Below, in pieces: positions 50,807 through 58,619 of a DNA stretch of 64,000 nt. The notes beneath the pieces were generated by a model. That model was not told the origin of the DNA. It saw only the letters and a program-made list of their open reading frames with translations, and ran no database searches. A program made the position numbers and the translations under genes. The DNA comes from Yersinia aleksiciae (lineage in GTDB: Bacteria; Pseudomonadota; Gammaproteobacteria; Enterobacterales; Enterobacteriaceae). Positions within the stretch are counted from its first letter, which is position 1, and each line of letters starts with the position of its first letter. Where the stretch lies: positions 3,698,073-3,762,072 of the forward strand of contig NZ_CP011975.1 in NCBI RefSeq assembly GCF_001047675.1. Direction: 5' to 3'.

Positions 50807-51265
50807 TTATTTCAGGCGTTGCTTCAAGTAGTGATCATAGTCAGGGATGGCAATGGTCACTTCACCGCTGAACAAGGCGGAGCCAATTAAGAAGTCAGCG
50901 GTCGAGCGGTTAGTGGCAACGGGAATATTCCAAACCGTCGCCAGGCGTAGCAGGGCTTTTACATCGGGATCATGGGGAACCGCATTGAGCGGGTCCCAGA
51001 AGAAAATCAACATATCGATCTTTTTCTCAGAGATCAGTGCACCCACCTCCTGATCACCCCCCATTGGGCCACTGAGCAAACAGCGGACATCAATCCCCGT
51101 CGCGTTTTGTACCAGATTGCCTGTGGTGCCAGTTGCATAAAGTTCGTGCTGTGCCAAAAGATCGCGGTTTTCCATGACCCACTCAAGCAGTGATTTTTTG
51201 CAGTGGTCATGGGATACGAGGGCAATATGCTTACGTGCCGCGATAGTGCGGGTGGTGAGTTCCAT
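50807..51265 (-). CDS. mgsA: Methylglyoxal synthase
   Basis: A 152-residue cytoplasmic enzyme converting dihydroxyacetone phosphate to methylglyoxal and phosphate, a glycolytic overflow bypass. HDHCKK (about 19-24) and [10 protein letters not shown] (about 66-75) carry the phosphate-binding and catalytic aspartate residues. The start [17 protein letters not shown] at 51265 matches E. coli; an ATG five codons upstream is in frame but less likely. Confidence 0.96.
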   Translation of the reverse strand: MELTTRTIAARKHIALVSHDHCKKSLLEWVMENRDLLAQHELYATGTTGNLVQNATGIDVRCLLSGPMGGDQEVGALISEKKIDMLIFFWDPLNAVPHDPDVKALLRLATVWNIPVATNRSTADFLIGSALFSGEVTIAIPDYDHYLKQRLK

Positions 51266-51400
51266 CAAAATATCCTTCAATAAGAGCTAGCGGTTTGCTG
51301 ACAGATTACTGAAATGGATATTTTGTGCATAGCGTTAACGCAAAGAAATGCGAGGAAACCGGCATAACCTGATGTTTAAGAAGGGCCTAAACTGACTGCG

Positions 51401-52084
51401 CTACTTAGCGGGTGGTTTTTTGGCCCATAGCAGGAAGCGTTGTTGCGTCTCGGCATCGGCTTGCAGGAACCAGTATTGCAGCATCTGCTCGGCGACATTT
51501 TCACCTTGCAGACGGGTTGTTTTTTGCGTTGCATTGGTTCCTGCAACCGCAATGGTGGTTCCAGGCACAGCACTCACAGGTGACGGTGGAATTGTGGCAA
51601 ATGAGGGTACGGAAGCGCTGTATTGCCCCACGTTATAGGTAGCCATGGCGGTTTCGAGTGTTGCCGCAGTGTTGAGGTTCTCCTCGTGCAGCACATCGTG
51701 GCGCACCGATAACGGGCGTCCATTATCACCGATCAACTGAAATGAGGGGTTTTTAGAGAATTTATTCCCATCTCGTTCAGTATCGATAACCGGTAATTTG
51801 ATGGCAACTGAGCGAATATTTCGGGTATTGAACACCACCACCAGCGGCGGCGATGCATACAATATTTTCGGATCTGTCGGCAGCGGTTTTGCCACTTTGA
51901 ACAGGATTTGATGCTGGCCGCTGTTTAACTCCAAACTATCGGCCCCCTTGAGCAAGGAGCCCGACATGTTCTTCCCATCGACCACCAACAGGTCAATTTC
52001 CGGTGCAAGTTTTAAGGTCGTGGCTAGCGCTGAAGCACTGCAACAAACGGCCAAAATCCCTGCGACCACCAGACCAAATTTCAT
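51401..52084 (-). CDS. csgI: DUF2057 protein YccT (curli synthesis inhibitor CsgI)
   Basis: A 227-residue exported protein of the YccT/DUF2057 family; the signal peptide is [21 protein letters not shown]. Mature [20 protein letters not shown] is typical of the family. In E. coli YccT (CsgI) is periplasmic and inhibits CsgA polymerisation into curli. The middle (about residues 165-200) is a Pro/Ala/Thr-rich stretch. It is followed by mgsA, same direction, 120+ bases away. Confidence 0.9.
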   Translation of the reverse strand: MKFGLVVAGILAVCCSASALATTLKLAPEIDLLVVDGKNMSGSLLKGADSLELNSGQHQILFKVAKPLPTDPKILYASPPLVVVFNTRNIRSVAIKLPVIDTERDGNKFSKNPSFQLIGDNGRPLSVRHDVLHEENLNTAATLETAMATYNVGQYSASVPSFATIPPSPVSAVPGTTIAVAGTNATQKTTRLQGENVAEQMLQYWFLQADAETQQRFLLWAKKPPAK

Positions 52085-52400
52085 GTGTTGCTCCTGAAGG
52101 TGATATCCACTTACATTGTCAGACAGGCTAGATTATGTGTCAAAGTCTTTCCGTGCGCCCACATTTATTTACTTTTTGAAACATTCGGTATAAATGTGTC
52201 GTTTTTATCCTAATGAATTCTAAAGATAAAAGAGGCAATCTAACAGTTATTAGTGCTATGTCTATTAAACGAAATCAATTAGACCGCGTTTATCCTCGAT
52301 TTTCCCCATGATGTACACTTAGACGTCGCCTAATATTTGTCATTCCACCTAAATGCAAATGGATAGGAATATTCTTTTAGCGCATCAGAGGAACTGAAAA
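52085..52400. other. csgI-yccU divergent intergenic region
   Basis: About 316 bases, AT-rich, with no gene. It should contain both promoters. A GAGGAAC site precedes the yccU ATG. I see no clear operator. Confidence 0.4.
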
Positions 52401-52817
52401 ATGCATGATAAAGACATTGCAGACATTCTCCAGCAGGTAAAAACAATTGCGCTAGTCGGGGCAAGTGATAATCCATCGCGCCCCAGCTATGGTGTTATGG
52501 CTTATCTGTTACAGCAGGGCTATCAGGTCACTCCTGTCAGCCCAAAACTGGCCGGGAAAACGTTACTGGGGCAGCAGGTATATGCTGAGTTGGCGGATAT
52601 TCCCCATTCAATTGATATGGTGGATGTCTTCCGTAATACCGAAGCTGCATATGGCGTCGCACAGGAGGCGATTGCTATCGGTGCTAAAGTGTTATGGCTA
52701 CAAATTGGTGTTATTAATGAGTTGGCGGCAACCTTAGCGGCCGATGCAGGGCTAAAGGTGGTCATGGATCGCTGCCCGAAAATTGAAATACCCCGGTTAG
52801 GATTAGAAAAAGAGTAA
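52401..52817 (+). CDS. yccU: CoA-binding protein YccU
   Basis: A 138-residue single-domain protein with the CoA-binding Rossmann-like fold found in succinyl-CoA synthetase alpha chains. [18 protein letters not shown] (about residues 16-33) is the nucleotide-binding start and [13 protein letters not shown] near the C-terminus is conserved in the family. Its cellular role is unknown. It converges with hspQ on a shared terminator. Confidence 0.93.
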   Translation: MHDKDIADILQQVKTIALVGASDNPSRPSYGVMAYLLQQGYQVTPVSPKLAGKTLLGQQVYAELADIPHSIDMVDVFRNTEAAYGVAQEAIAIGAKVLWLQIGVINELAATLAADAGLKVVMDRCPKIEIPRLGLEKE

Positions 52818-52849
52818 TATTCACGTACTCATCGGGTCTAATTGCGTCT

Positions 52850-52882
52850 ATAAAAAACCCGGCTGATTGTGCCGGGTTTTAT
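52850..52882. terminator. Bidirectional terminator between yccU and hspQ
   Basis: AAAACCCGGC (52854-52863) pairs with GCCGGGTTTT (52871-52880) around a seven-base loop, with A and T tracts on both sides. Confidence 0.92.
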
Positions 52883-52904
52883 CAATAGGTGTTGAGACTG
52901 AGCG

Positions 52905-53222
52905 CTAGTTACGCAAACGCGGAGCCTGTAACTGATGACGAATCGACGCCGCCAGTTCATCCAATGACGGCTGCTCAGGATGAGCATCCACATCTTCATA
53001 CGTCAGCTGTGCTTCCGCGAGATAAGTATGTACCGGTTGCCCCTCATCATCCTCAATGACCACGTGATACCAAGGTGATGAGCGCAAAGTATCGTTGTTT
53101 GCAACTTCATCTGGCTCTGGTGGCTCAAGAGAATATTCAGGATCGATATCAATTACCACACCCAAATAGCCGTGTAGGCTGTGGCGGACCTGTTGGCCAA
53201 TACCAAATTTGCTGGCGATCAT
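52905..53222 (-). CDS. hspQ: Heat shock protein HspQ
   Basis: A 105-residue protein of the HspQ/YccV (hemimethylated-DNA-binding-like) family. In E. coli it promotes degradation of a DnaA mutant, and HspQ is known as a Lon substrate and activity enhancer in Yersinia pestis. The core [20 protein letters not shown] (residues about 9-28) is conserved. The start [10 protein letters not shown] at 53222 has AGGAGG-like sequence upstream (ACCTCCTGAG on the plus strand). A sigma-32 promoter is plausible but not mapped. Confidence 0.94.
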   Translation of the reverse strand: MIASKFGIGQQVRHSLHGYLGVVIDIDPEYSLEPPEPDEVANNDTLRSSPWYHVVIEDDEGQPVHTYLAEAQLTYEDVDAHPEQPSLDELAASIRHQLQAPRLRN

Positions 53223-53283
53223 GATAACCTCCTGAGAAACGTTACTCTGCCTTCTATATGAGGGCTTTGCGGGGTATTTCAAG

Positions 53284-54468
53284 TCACACTATCCGACAAG
53301 CGAACCCTTTTAGGTACAAACCTTCCGGATATGTAGCAATAACCGGATGATCTGCGGCCTGACGGAACTGCTCTATAAATTGTATATCATTGCCTGCATC
53401 TAACGCGGCATCCGCCAAAATTTTCTGGAATAAATCTGTTGGCATTAATCCCGAGCAGGAGAAGCTTAATAGAATCCCGCCCGGACGCAATAGCTGTATC
53501 GCTAACATGTTGATGTCTTTATAGCCGCGACAGGCGCTCGCCAGTTGGCTCTTATTTTCAACAAATTTCGGTGGGTCCATAATGATCATGTCAAACTTCT
53601 CCCCTTGCGCGCGATAATTACGCAGCAACTGGAACACATCATCACGAACAAACTCGGCCTTACTCATATCCAACTGATTCAGCTCAATATTCTGCTTTGC
53701 GATATCCAATACTGACTGCGAAGTATCAACACTGATAACCTGCTGGCAATTGCCCATTAGCGCGGCTACAGCAAAGGCCCCAGTATAGGAGAAGCAGTTC
53801 AGAACACGGCGGCCATCGGCGTAATTGCGTGCGGCCAGGCGGCTATCGCGCTGATCCAAATAGAAGCCTGTTTTATGGCCTTGCTGAATATCAACCAACA
53901 GTTGCATACCGTTTTCACTGATGGGCAGCAGAGCAGGGGGCATTTCACCGCAAATCGTCCCTTGGGTCAGTGGTAAGCCCTCTTTTTTACGCACCGAAAC
54001 ATCAGAGCGGTCATAAATAGAGCATTCTGGGTAGCATTGCTGTAACGCACTGACCAGCGCAGCCCGCTGATATTCAGCCCCAGCAGACAGCAACTGCAAT
54101 ACCAAAAAGTTCTGGAAGCGGTCAATAGTGATGCCCGGCAGGCCATCGGATTCACCGGCGATCAGACGGTAGCCATTCAAGCCATCACGCTGTGCCAACC
54201 AATCCCGCCAGCTCTGCGCTTGCTGTAGACGGCGGACAAAGAATTCGCGGTCTATCACTTCATCTTGTTTGAACGTCCAGACTCGTGCCAGAATTTGTGA
54301 TTCAGGTGAGTAGGCGCCACGGGCCAGCCATTTACCTTGGCTATCAAGGATATCGATGGTTTCACCGGGAAGGGCATCGCCTTCAAGGCGCAGAACAGCC
54401 CCAGAGAAAATCCATGGATGGCGACGAAGTAAGGACTTTTCACGTCCTTTGGCAAGAAATAAGCGCAT
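53284..54468 (-). CDS. rlmI: 23S rRNA m5C1962 methyltransferase RlmI, with start altered by phage insertion
   Basis: A 394-residue SAM-dependent methyltransferase making m5C1962 in 23S rRNA. An N-terminal PUA domain (about 1-75) precedes the Rossmann domain with [12 protein letters not shown] (motif I, about 220) and DPPKFVENK (motif IV); the FSCSGLM segment holds a conserved Cys. Normal members begin M-S-V-R-L-V-L-A-K-G-R-E-K; this one begins [11 protein letters not shown]. The first four or so codons lie outside the 22-bp phage attachment repeat and come from inserted DNA. The gene looks otherwise intact, but its promoter and ribosome binding site are now those of the prophage remnant. Confidence 0.93.
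   Translation of the reverse strand: MRLFLAKGREKSLLRRHPWIFSGAVLRLEGDALPGETIDILDSQGKWLARGAYSPESQILARVWTFKQDEVIDREFFVRRLQQAQSWRDWLAQRDGLNGYRLIAGESDGLPGITIDRFQNFLVLQLLSAGAEYQRAALVSALQQCYPECSIYDRSDVSVRKKEGLPLTQGTICGEMPPALLPISENGMQLLVDIQQGHKTGFYLDQRDSRLAARNYADGRRVLNCFSYTGAFAVAALMGNCQQVISVDTSQSVLDIAKQNIELNQLDMSKAEFVRDDVFQLLRNYRAQGEKFDMIIMDPPKFVENKSQLASACRGYKDINMLAIQLLRPGGILLSFSCSGLMPTDLFQKILADAALDAGNDIQFIEQFRQAADHPVIATYPEGLYLKGFACRIV
54437..54458. repeat. Left attachment-site repeat of a prophage remnant, inside rlmI
   Basis: This 22-bp string is repeated perfectly at 57593-57614. It covers rlmI codons for roughly L-A-K-G-R-E-K. Direct repeats bracketing an integrase gene whose 3' end lies about 80 bases away mark it as attL/attR of a site-specific integration. 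Confidence 0.85.
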
Positions 54469-54500
54469 TATAATATTCTTTTAAAATCAGATGGTTAAAA

Positions 54501-54518
54501 TTGATAAGTCATTATCAA
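54501..54518. repeat. Small inverted repeat between integrase and left att site
   Basis: TTGATAA and TTATCAA flank GTCA. The site lies between the integrase stop (54536) and the repeat, 33 bases before the present rlmI start. It could be a residual integrase arm or terminator site, or part of the new rlmI leader. Confidence 0.4.
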
Positions 54519-54535
54519 TCAAAATAAGGTCACAA

Positions 54536-55168
54536 TCATATAGTAATATCATCCCACTCACTACCGCGACTATCTTGGTACTTAGCTGTCATTTGGGCTG
54601 ATTTGTGGCCTAGCAGATGTTGGGCGAATTCACCGCCTTTGGCGTCAGTATACAGCCTAGCGGACAAACTTCTTATCTCATGAAAAGATGGTGGAGATCC
54701 GTCCCATTGAAGCCCAGACAGTAAGCGTGCATTCATGAATCCCTCGGTCATAGTTCTCTCAGCTACAAATCCCCCTTTATTTGTTGAAAGTACAAACTCT
54801 GTATTACCAAATAGGGATTTGCATTTATCGATCACCAACCTCAAGCTGATCCCGTCAATACTTATTGATAATGGTATAGATAATCTTGCTTGTGTTTTTT
54901 CTGTATTATCCATAGCTTATCATCGTGAATATCTTCCCATTTTAGCTTACAGATATCACCAAGCCGCGGCCCGGTGACAAGCGCCAAATCCATGCTTAAA
55001 CAAGCCCACGGAGGGAGGGAATCAGCTGATTTTCTGATTGCTTTATAGCTTTCCAGTGTCAGTCTGGACCGCTTAATTTCAACCTTTGGACTTCTTGTTG
55101 TTTCAACTGGATTGGCATTAATGTGACCTTCAGCTATAGCCTCTCTGAACAGATCAAGTAATACACCT
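54536..55168 (-). pseudogene. int: Lambda-type tyrosine integrase, 5'-truncated and frameshifted
   Basis: Two overlapping leftward frames together give the C-terminal ~210 residues of a lambda Int homologue. The upstream frame reads FREAIAEGHINANPVETTRS and on to VTGPRLGDICKLKW, with the first catalytic Arg. After the codons for D-D-K-L-W-I-I-Q the frame is lost near 54888, in a CAGAAAAAAC run where one base is missing. The downstream frame resumes EKTQARLSIPL and carries HEIRS, LLGHKS and the Tyr in AKYQDSRG. The N-terminal ~140 residues are deleted; the cut at about 55165 abuts a tail gene. All catalytic residues survive but in two frames. Confidence 0.88.
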
Positions 55169-55198
55169 CCCCGGCGCTGCCTTGATAAAGAGGCAGTC

Positions 55199-55427
55199 AT
55201 GAGAGACAAAACGATTAAAACGATATTGGCCCACGCCGAGGCTGAATACCCCAAAGAGTGCTGTGGAGTGATGGCTCAGAAGTCGCGGGTCGAGAAATAC
55301 TTTCCGTGTAATAACCTTGGCGACAAACCCGACCGAACAGTTTCATCTCGACCCCACAGGCTGGGTAGCTAAGCTAGAGAGTGCCTTACGGTGGTTATTG
55401 GCAGGAAAGAACAGTGAAGGCGGTTAG
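55199..55427 (+). pseudogene. Phage tail gene K fragment (lambda gpK-like), frameshifted
   Basis: An ATG at 55199 with AAAGAGG upstream opens MRDKTIKTILAHAEAEYPKE and CCGVM, the start of the JAB/NlpC-type tail assembly protein K. After N-N-L-G-D-K-P the frame is lost near 55330 and resumes as TEQFHLDPTGWVAKLE to a stop at 55427. The His-x-His metal motif and the C-terminal peptidase domain are absent. Lambda gpK homologues are about 200-250 residues, so this is only the first third. Its left junction cuts directly into the integrase remnant. Confidence 0.75.
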
Positions 55428-55783
55428 GTATCAGGGGCTATAATTTAGAAGCATCTTATCTGTGCTCTTGATGATAGTTTTGCTTTCTGGCACGTGATTG
55501 CTGGGGTTGATATAAAACACTACTGACTCAAAAGCTGTGCAACCATCCAGTTGTTTCAAGCAAGAACGCGTAAGTTCGAGTTAAATTCGTGAACTGCGTA
55601 GAAAATAAATCACTCGATTAACCAAAGGTTTATCTATCTGATAAACAACTGCGGTTGTATGTTGACGAGTTCGTCAAGTAGACTTCTTGTTAGATCATAA
55701 CTGCGATAACAGTTGTGACGTTATATCGAAAACGAAACTTCGATTTTTTGTCATAAGTACTCCGGCTGCTTTTGGAGGAAATA
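55428..55783. promoter_or_regulatory. Operator-like region upstream of the 210-residue prophage ORF
   Basis: No gene is seen in these 356 bases. The last 150 hold several inverted repeats: ACAAC-TGCG-GTTGT (about 55647-55660), the palindrome TTGACGAGTTCGTCAA (55662-55677) and AACTG-CGATAA-CAGTT (about 55698-55713). ATCGAA...TTCGAT followed by T5 (about 55722-55748) could be a weak terminator. This density suggests a phage regulatory region. Confidence 0.45.
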
Positions 55784-56416
55784 ATGAACAAATTTATAGC
55801 GAACGAGAACATGCCGTTTAATATCCCTGAAGCTGGATTTAACACCAAGCTAAACGTAACAGGCAACAACATTGAACATACAACAGCTTTCATGAGCAAA
55901 GGTGTTGTGGACTTCTCTTTGCCTGGATATACGACACCTCATGGATATCGGCTGGTCAAATCTCTTAGAGAAGACCATTATCGCTTAGTTACTGACTCAA
56001 TTGATCCTGTGACTGTCTATGCTGTGTGCTTGGAGTTTATTGGCGATATCGTCCCAGCAAGAAGAAGCTGCACGCAGATAATGGTATGGCGTACTGTTCA
56101 GCCACAATACAATTCTGCTGTGACTGGGTTGCCAAAAATATTCTTCCAATACTTTTTGGAAAACTACTCCATTGTTGTTTCAGATAGTGAACAAACTAAT
56201 GATGGTCGTCGTTTCTGGGAAGGTATGATTGCTTGGGCCATCCAAGAAGATGGTTATCACGTTTATGTGTCAGATGGCACACAGGAAGATCGCCCCCTAA
56301 CATTCATGACATCATGGGATGATTTTTACGGGACATGGGCTGATTTCTGCTGGGGTGATGATAAAGACTGTCACTCACACCGACTATTAGTGATAAGCAA
56401 AGACCAATTGCACTAA
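55784..56416 (+). CDS. Intact prophage-remnant protein of unknown function
   Basis: A 210-residue protein starting MNKFIANENMPFNIPEAGFN, with a good TTTGGAGGAA site seven bases upstream; an in-frame TTG at 55772 would start before that site. No signal peptide or membrane span is visible. The C-terminal half is rich in aromatic and acidic residues (WEGMIAWAIQEDGYHVYVSD, then TSWDDFYGTWADFCWGDD). I do not recognise the family. It is the only full-length rightward gene left in the element, has its own upstream region and ends at a strong terminator, so it may be a phage accessory gene (moron) kept by selection. Function is not inferred. Confidence 0.75.
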   Translation: MNKFIANENMPFNIPEAGFNTKLNVTGNNIEHTTAFMSKGVVDFSLPGYTTPHGYRLVKSLREDHYRLVTDSIDPVTVYAVCLEFIGDIVPARRSCTQIMVWRTVQPQYNSAVTGLPKIFFQYFLENYSIVVSDSEQTNDGRRFWEGMIAWAIQEDGYHVYVSDGTQEDRPLTFMTSWDDFYGTWADFCWGDDKDCHSHRLLVISKDQLH

Positions 56417-56434
56417 GTTGCATGATATACAACT

Positions 56435-56457
56435 AAACCCGCTCCGGCGGGTTTTTG
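56435..56457 (+). terminator. Terminator after the 210-residue ORF
   Basis: AAACCCGC (56435-56442) pairs with GCGGGTTT (56447-56454) around TCCG and is followed by TT. It begins 18 bases after the stop. Confidence 0.88.
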
Positions 56458-56462
56458 CATTC

Positions 56463-56482
56463 TAGCGCGTCCGTACGCCGGT
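56463..56482 (+). repeat. 20-bp direct repeat, copy 1
   Basis: TAGCGCGTCCGTACGCCGGT matches the copy at 56874-56893 at 19 of 20 positions. The two copies bracket the small secreted-protein gene, about 411 bases apart. Confidence 0.7.
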
Positions 56483-56509
56483 TTGGAGCGACCATCTGAT
56501 GAGATTTTA

Positions 56510-56818
56510 TTATGGTTGTATTTGCGCGTAATCATTGTAAGTCGATGTCGCTTTTTCACATACATCAAGAAATTGTTGTGGCGATATATTGAGTCTTGCT
56601 TGTTCAGTAGCAATGAATCTAGCAATAAATTCATCACCGCCAGGCATTTTTGTAGACTCTTGGAAATTACCCATCTGCTTAATGGCACCGCACATTCCGG
56701 CCCATTTGGAGTGAAGCATTAAGTCTTGGATAAATTTGGTATTGTTTTTTTGTTCCTGAGTTGCGGCAGTTGATACAAAAGATATAGTAATGAGGGACAT
56801 AGCTATTATTAATTTCAT
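56510..56818 (-). CDS. Small secreted protein in the prophage remnant
   Basis: A 102-residue protein with a clear signal peptide (MKLIIAMSLITISFVSTAA) and a polar mature part of about 83 residues containing two cysteines (Cys43 and Cys87) that could form a disulfide in the periplasm. AAGGAGT six bases before the ATG is a strong ribosome binding site. I do not recognise the family. It lies opposite in direction to the 210-residue ORF and is framed by two 20-bp repeats. Confidence 0.75.
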   Translation of the reverse strand: MKLIIAMSLITISFVSTAATQEQKNNTKFIQDLMLHSKWAGMCGAIKQMGNFQESTKMPGGDEFIARFIATEQARLNISPQQFLDVCEKATSTYNDYAQIQP

Positions 56819-56873
56819 TTTTACTCCTTATTCCATATTGCTTTTAACACCTGATTGCTGTTAATCGGTCTTT

Positions 56874-56893
56874 TAGCGCGTCCGTGCGCCGGT
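56874..56893 (+). repeat. 20-bp direct repeat, copy 2
   Basis: TAGCGCGTCCGTGCGCCGGT, one base different from the copy at 56463-56482. It lies between the secreted-protein start and the end of the Arc/Mnt-like pseudogene. Confidence 0.7.
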
Positions 56894-56897
56894 GGTG

Positions 56898-57121
56898 CTA
56901 TTTTTTATCTTTCTCTTCGTTTTCTTTTTTAGGTAGAAAATCAATTGGCAGTGCATTTGTTATATTTGCTATCGCCTTTTCAATGATATCAGCGTTTTGG
57001 CTTATCCGCATGAACCTGTCTGTTTCAGATAGATTTAGCGTTGCCATTAATCCAGCCTGACGCTGCTTAAGCCCCTCATCTCTGGCGGCATTCGCAATGG
57101 GTACGGTGCGATTCTTGACAC
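56898..57121 (-). pseudogene. Arc/Mnt-like phage repressor, frameshifted (leftward)
   Basis: A GTG at 57121 with AAAGGAG upstream opens VSRIAPYPLRMPPEMR, the typical start of ribbon-helix-helix proteins of the Arc family in enterobacterial phages. That frame stops soon after; a shift to the next frame continues as DEGLKQRQAGLMATLNL and on to a TAG at 56898, ending in a Lys/Glu-rich tail. The whole span is 224 bases, not a multiple of three. The identification rests on the N-terminal motif. Confidence 0.5.
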
Positions 57122-57254
57122 TATATGGACTCCTTTAGACTCACTAAATATCAGTCTAAGTGCATGCTGCTTACTCGACAAGTGATTCCATGTGATCCAT
57201 TATTTGATTTATCGATGTACCAATAAACATAAAAAAGGGATTCAATATGAATCC
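57122..57254. promoter_or_regulatory. Divergent control region between two Arc/Mnt-like starts
   Basis: About 130 bases separate the leftward (57121) and rightward (57255) Arc-like starts. Ribosome binding sites AAAGGAG (leftward) and AAAAAAGGGA (rightward) are visible at the two edges. The layout is that of a phage P22 immI-type switch, where mnt and arc-ant diverge. Confidence 0.4.
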
Positions 57255-57314
57255 ATGCGTAACCGAGTTTCACCATACCCATTAAGAATGCCCTCTGAAA
57301 TTAGACGTTGGTAA
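57255..57314 (+). pseudogene. Second Arc/Mnt-like start, truncated (rightward)
   Basis: ATG at 57255 opens MRNRVSPYPLRMPSEIRRW and then stops. P-Y-P-L-R-M-P is shared with the leftward Arc-like gene. The rest of the protein is missing because the sequence runs into a tail-fibre assembly fragment in another frame, so this is a deletion junction near 57300. Confidence 0.5.
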
Positions 57315-57417
57315 ACTGCGAACTGATTTGAAGGCGTGGAAACAGTATCGGGTGAGAGTGAAAAATATCGATACTTCCCTTGCGCCGGATATTGAATGGC
57401 CGATAGCGCCGGAGTGA
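57286..57417 (+). pseudogene. C-terminal fragment of a phage tail-fibre assembly protein
   Basis: An open frame of 43 codons without its own start reads LRTDLKAWKQYRVRVKNIDT and ends SLAPDIEWPIAPE. The pattern LxxWKxYRVxxxxIDTSxAPDIxWP is the C-terminal hallmark of Tfa-type tail-fibre assembly chaperones. The N-terminal ~150 residues are missing. Confidence 0.65.
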
Positions 57418-57592
57418 TGGGTGGGCAGGGATGCCTATTGAGGTGATTATCGAGGTCAAAACGAATTGGTAAGTTATTGATGTGTAATGACTGAAATGTT
57501 GTGTCTTGTCGTATAATATAGTGTGTTTATTGATAGTGTGTTTATTGAGCGCTTACTTGCCTATCCATTTGATATTAAAACAAATAATTTAT
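57418..57592. other. Right end of the prophage remnant
   Basis: No gene is recognised. A 13-codon frame (M-P-I-E-V-I-I-E-V-K-T-N-W) follows the tail-fibre fragment and may be another scrap. A TAGTGTGTTTATTGA string is duplicated in tandem (about 57519-57549). Confidence 0.35.
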
Positions 57593-57630
57593 TTTTCACG
57601 TCCTTTGGCAAGAATCAGGCGTAGGGTCAT
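57591..57630 (-). pseudogene. Stranded original N-terminus of rlmI
   Basis: Read leftward from ATG 57630 this gives M-T-L-R-L-I-L-A-K-G-R-E-K followed by a stop. It is nearly identical to the E. coli RlmI N-terminus (M-S-V-R-L-V-L-A-K-G-R-E-K), and it stands next to acyP, the normal divergent neighbour of rlmI. It is the native gene start cut off by phage integration; the native promoter should lie between 57631 and 57720 and now drives a 13-codon peptide. Confidence 0.85.
57593..57614. repeat. Right attachment-site repeat of the prophage remnant
   Basis: Perfect 22-bp copy of 54437-54458. On the leftward strand it forms codons of the displaced original rlmI start. Confidence 0.85.
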
Positions 57631-57720
57631 AATTAAGTGGCTGCCAGCTAGGTAAAAAAGAGCGGTATTGTCGGAGTATGAGCCGGAAAATGCAAATTAT
57701 CACGTAGATGGGGAGTCGAT

Positions 57721-57999
57721 ATGGCAAAAATATGCACCGCTGTCTATGTTTACGGCATCGTCCAAGGCGTCGGTTTTCGCTATAGCACGCAACGTCAGGC
57801 CCAAAAATTGGGGGTGACGGGCTATGCCAGAAATTGCGATGACGGCAGTGTGGAAGTGGTGGCTTACGGTGAGCCAGAAGCCGTTGAAAGCTTAATGGCG
57901 TGGATTAAGCAGGGTGGGCCTCGTGGGGCGCGCGTGGATCGCGTGCTGACTGAACCTCATCCCACCACCGCGTTTGAAACATTTAACATTCGCTATTAA
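57721..57999 (+). CDS. acyP: Acylphosphatase
   Basis: A 92-residue enzyme hydrolysing carboxyl-phosphate bonds of acyl phosphates. The signature VQGVGFRYS (about 14-22) carries the phosphate-binding Arg, and [17 protein letters not shown] (about 37-53) carries the catalytic Asn. Start at 57721 with GGGGAGT upstream. It converges with tusE. In relatives it is divergent from rlmI; here the prophage remnant separates them. Confidence 0.95.
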   Translation: MAKICTAVYVYGIVQGVGFRYSTQRQAQKLGVTGYARNCDDGSVEVVAYGEPEAVESLMAWIKQGGPRGARVDRVLTEPHPTTAFETFNIRY

Positions 58000-58021
58000 C
58001 GTGCCAACTGAGCTTGCACCA

Positions 58022-58041
58022 CGGCGGCAAGCGTGCCGCCG
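58022..58041. terminator. Hairpin between acyP and tusE
   Basis: CGGCGGCA and TGCCGCCG pair perfectly around AGCG between the two convergent stops. There is no T-run of note. Confidence 0.6.
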
Positions 58042-58042
58042 G

Positions 58043-58372
58043 TTAAATACATTTTACTGGCTTGGGTAAACCGGCAATTTTCGTTGCTTGCTTTGCTGGC
58101 CCTTTGGGAAATAAGCGATACAGATATCGGCTATTACCTTTTTCTTCGCCATATTTCTGTGCCATGGCTTTGACCAACATGCGAATGGCGGGTGAGGTAT
58201 TGAATTCCTGATAAAACGCGCGCACAAAACGTACCACTTCCCAGTGAGGCTCGGTGAGTGTGATGCCTTCCTGTTCAGCCAATATCGGGGCTATTGCTTC
58301 GCTCCAGTCTGCGCTGTTTTTCAGATAACCCTGTGCATCGGTATCAATCGTCCGACCTTCAAACTCCAACAT
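58043..58372 (-). CDS. tusE: Sulfur relay protein TusE (DsrC-like)
   Basis: A 109-residue protein of the TusE/DsrC family. It takes sulfur from the TusBCD complex and hands it to MnmA for 2-thiolation of U34 in tRNAs for Glu, Gln and Lys. The C-terminal arm ends KPVKCI with the persulfide-carrying Cys as the penultimate residue. The start [17 protein letters not shown] at 58372 fits E. coli. Confidence 0.95.
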   Translation of the reverse strand: MLEFEGRTIDTDAQGYLKNSADWSEAIAPILAEQEGITLTEPHWEVVRFVRAFYQEFNTSPAIRMLVKAMAQKYGEEKGNSRYLYRLFPKGPAKQATKIAGLPKPVKCI

Positions 58373-58619
58373 ACCACCTCGGTGATTAAATCAATGAAAC
58401 GGCCGCTAATTTAGCAAATATTTACCTACAGCCCAAAAAAATCTGTGTATTCACCTAGCAAGGGCCTCAGTAGGAGACAAAAGTGCGGCCTGTTGCGCAG
58501 CGAATCGTCAGCCATGACGATTAATTCATCATTCGATAATCAGATGCTGATTTTTTGGTCGATTAAGCACAAACAAGCTTTACAAGCGGCAGTGCTCTGT
58601 TTATAGTTCGGTCCGTTGC

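Larger units (their letters stand above)
54437..57614. mobile_element. Decayed lambda-like prophage integrated in the 5' end of rlmI
   Basis: About 3.2 kb between two perfect 22-bp repeats. Contents in order: a frameshifted lambda-type integrase (leftward), a broken tail gene K (rightward), an intact ORF of 210 residues, a small secreted protein (leftward), two divergent Arc/Mnt-like repressor starts and the end of a tail-fibre assembly gene. Integrase next to one repeat, tail genes and an immunity-like pair inside indicate massive internal deletion of a once complete phage. E. coli has rlmI and acyP divergent at this point with no insert. Confidence 0.85.
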
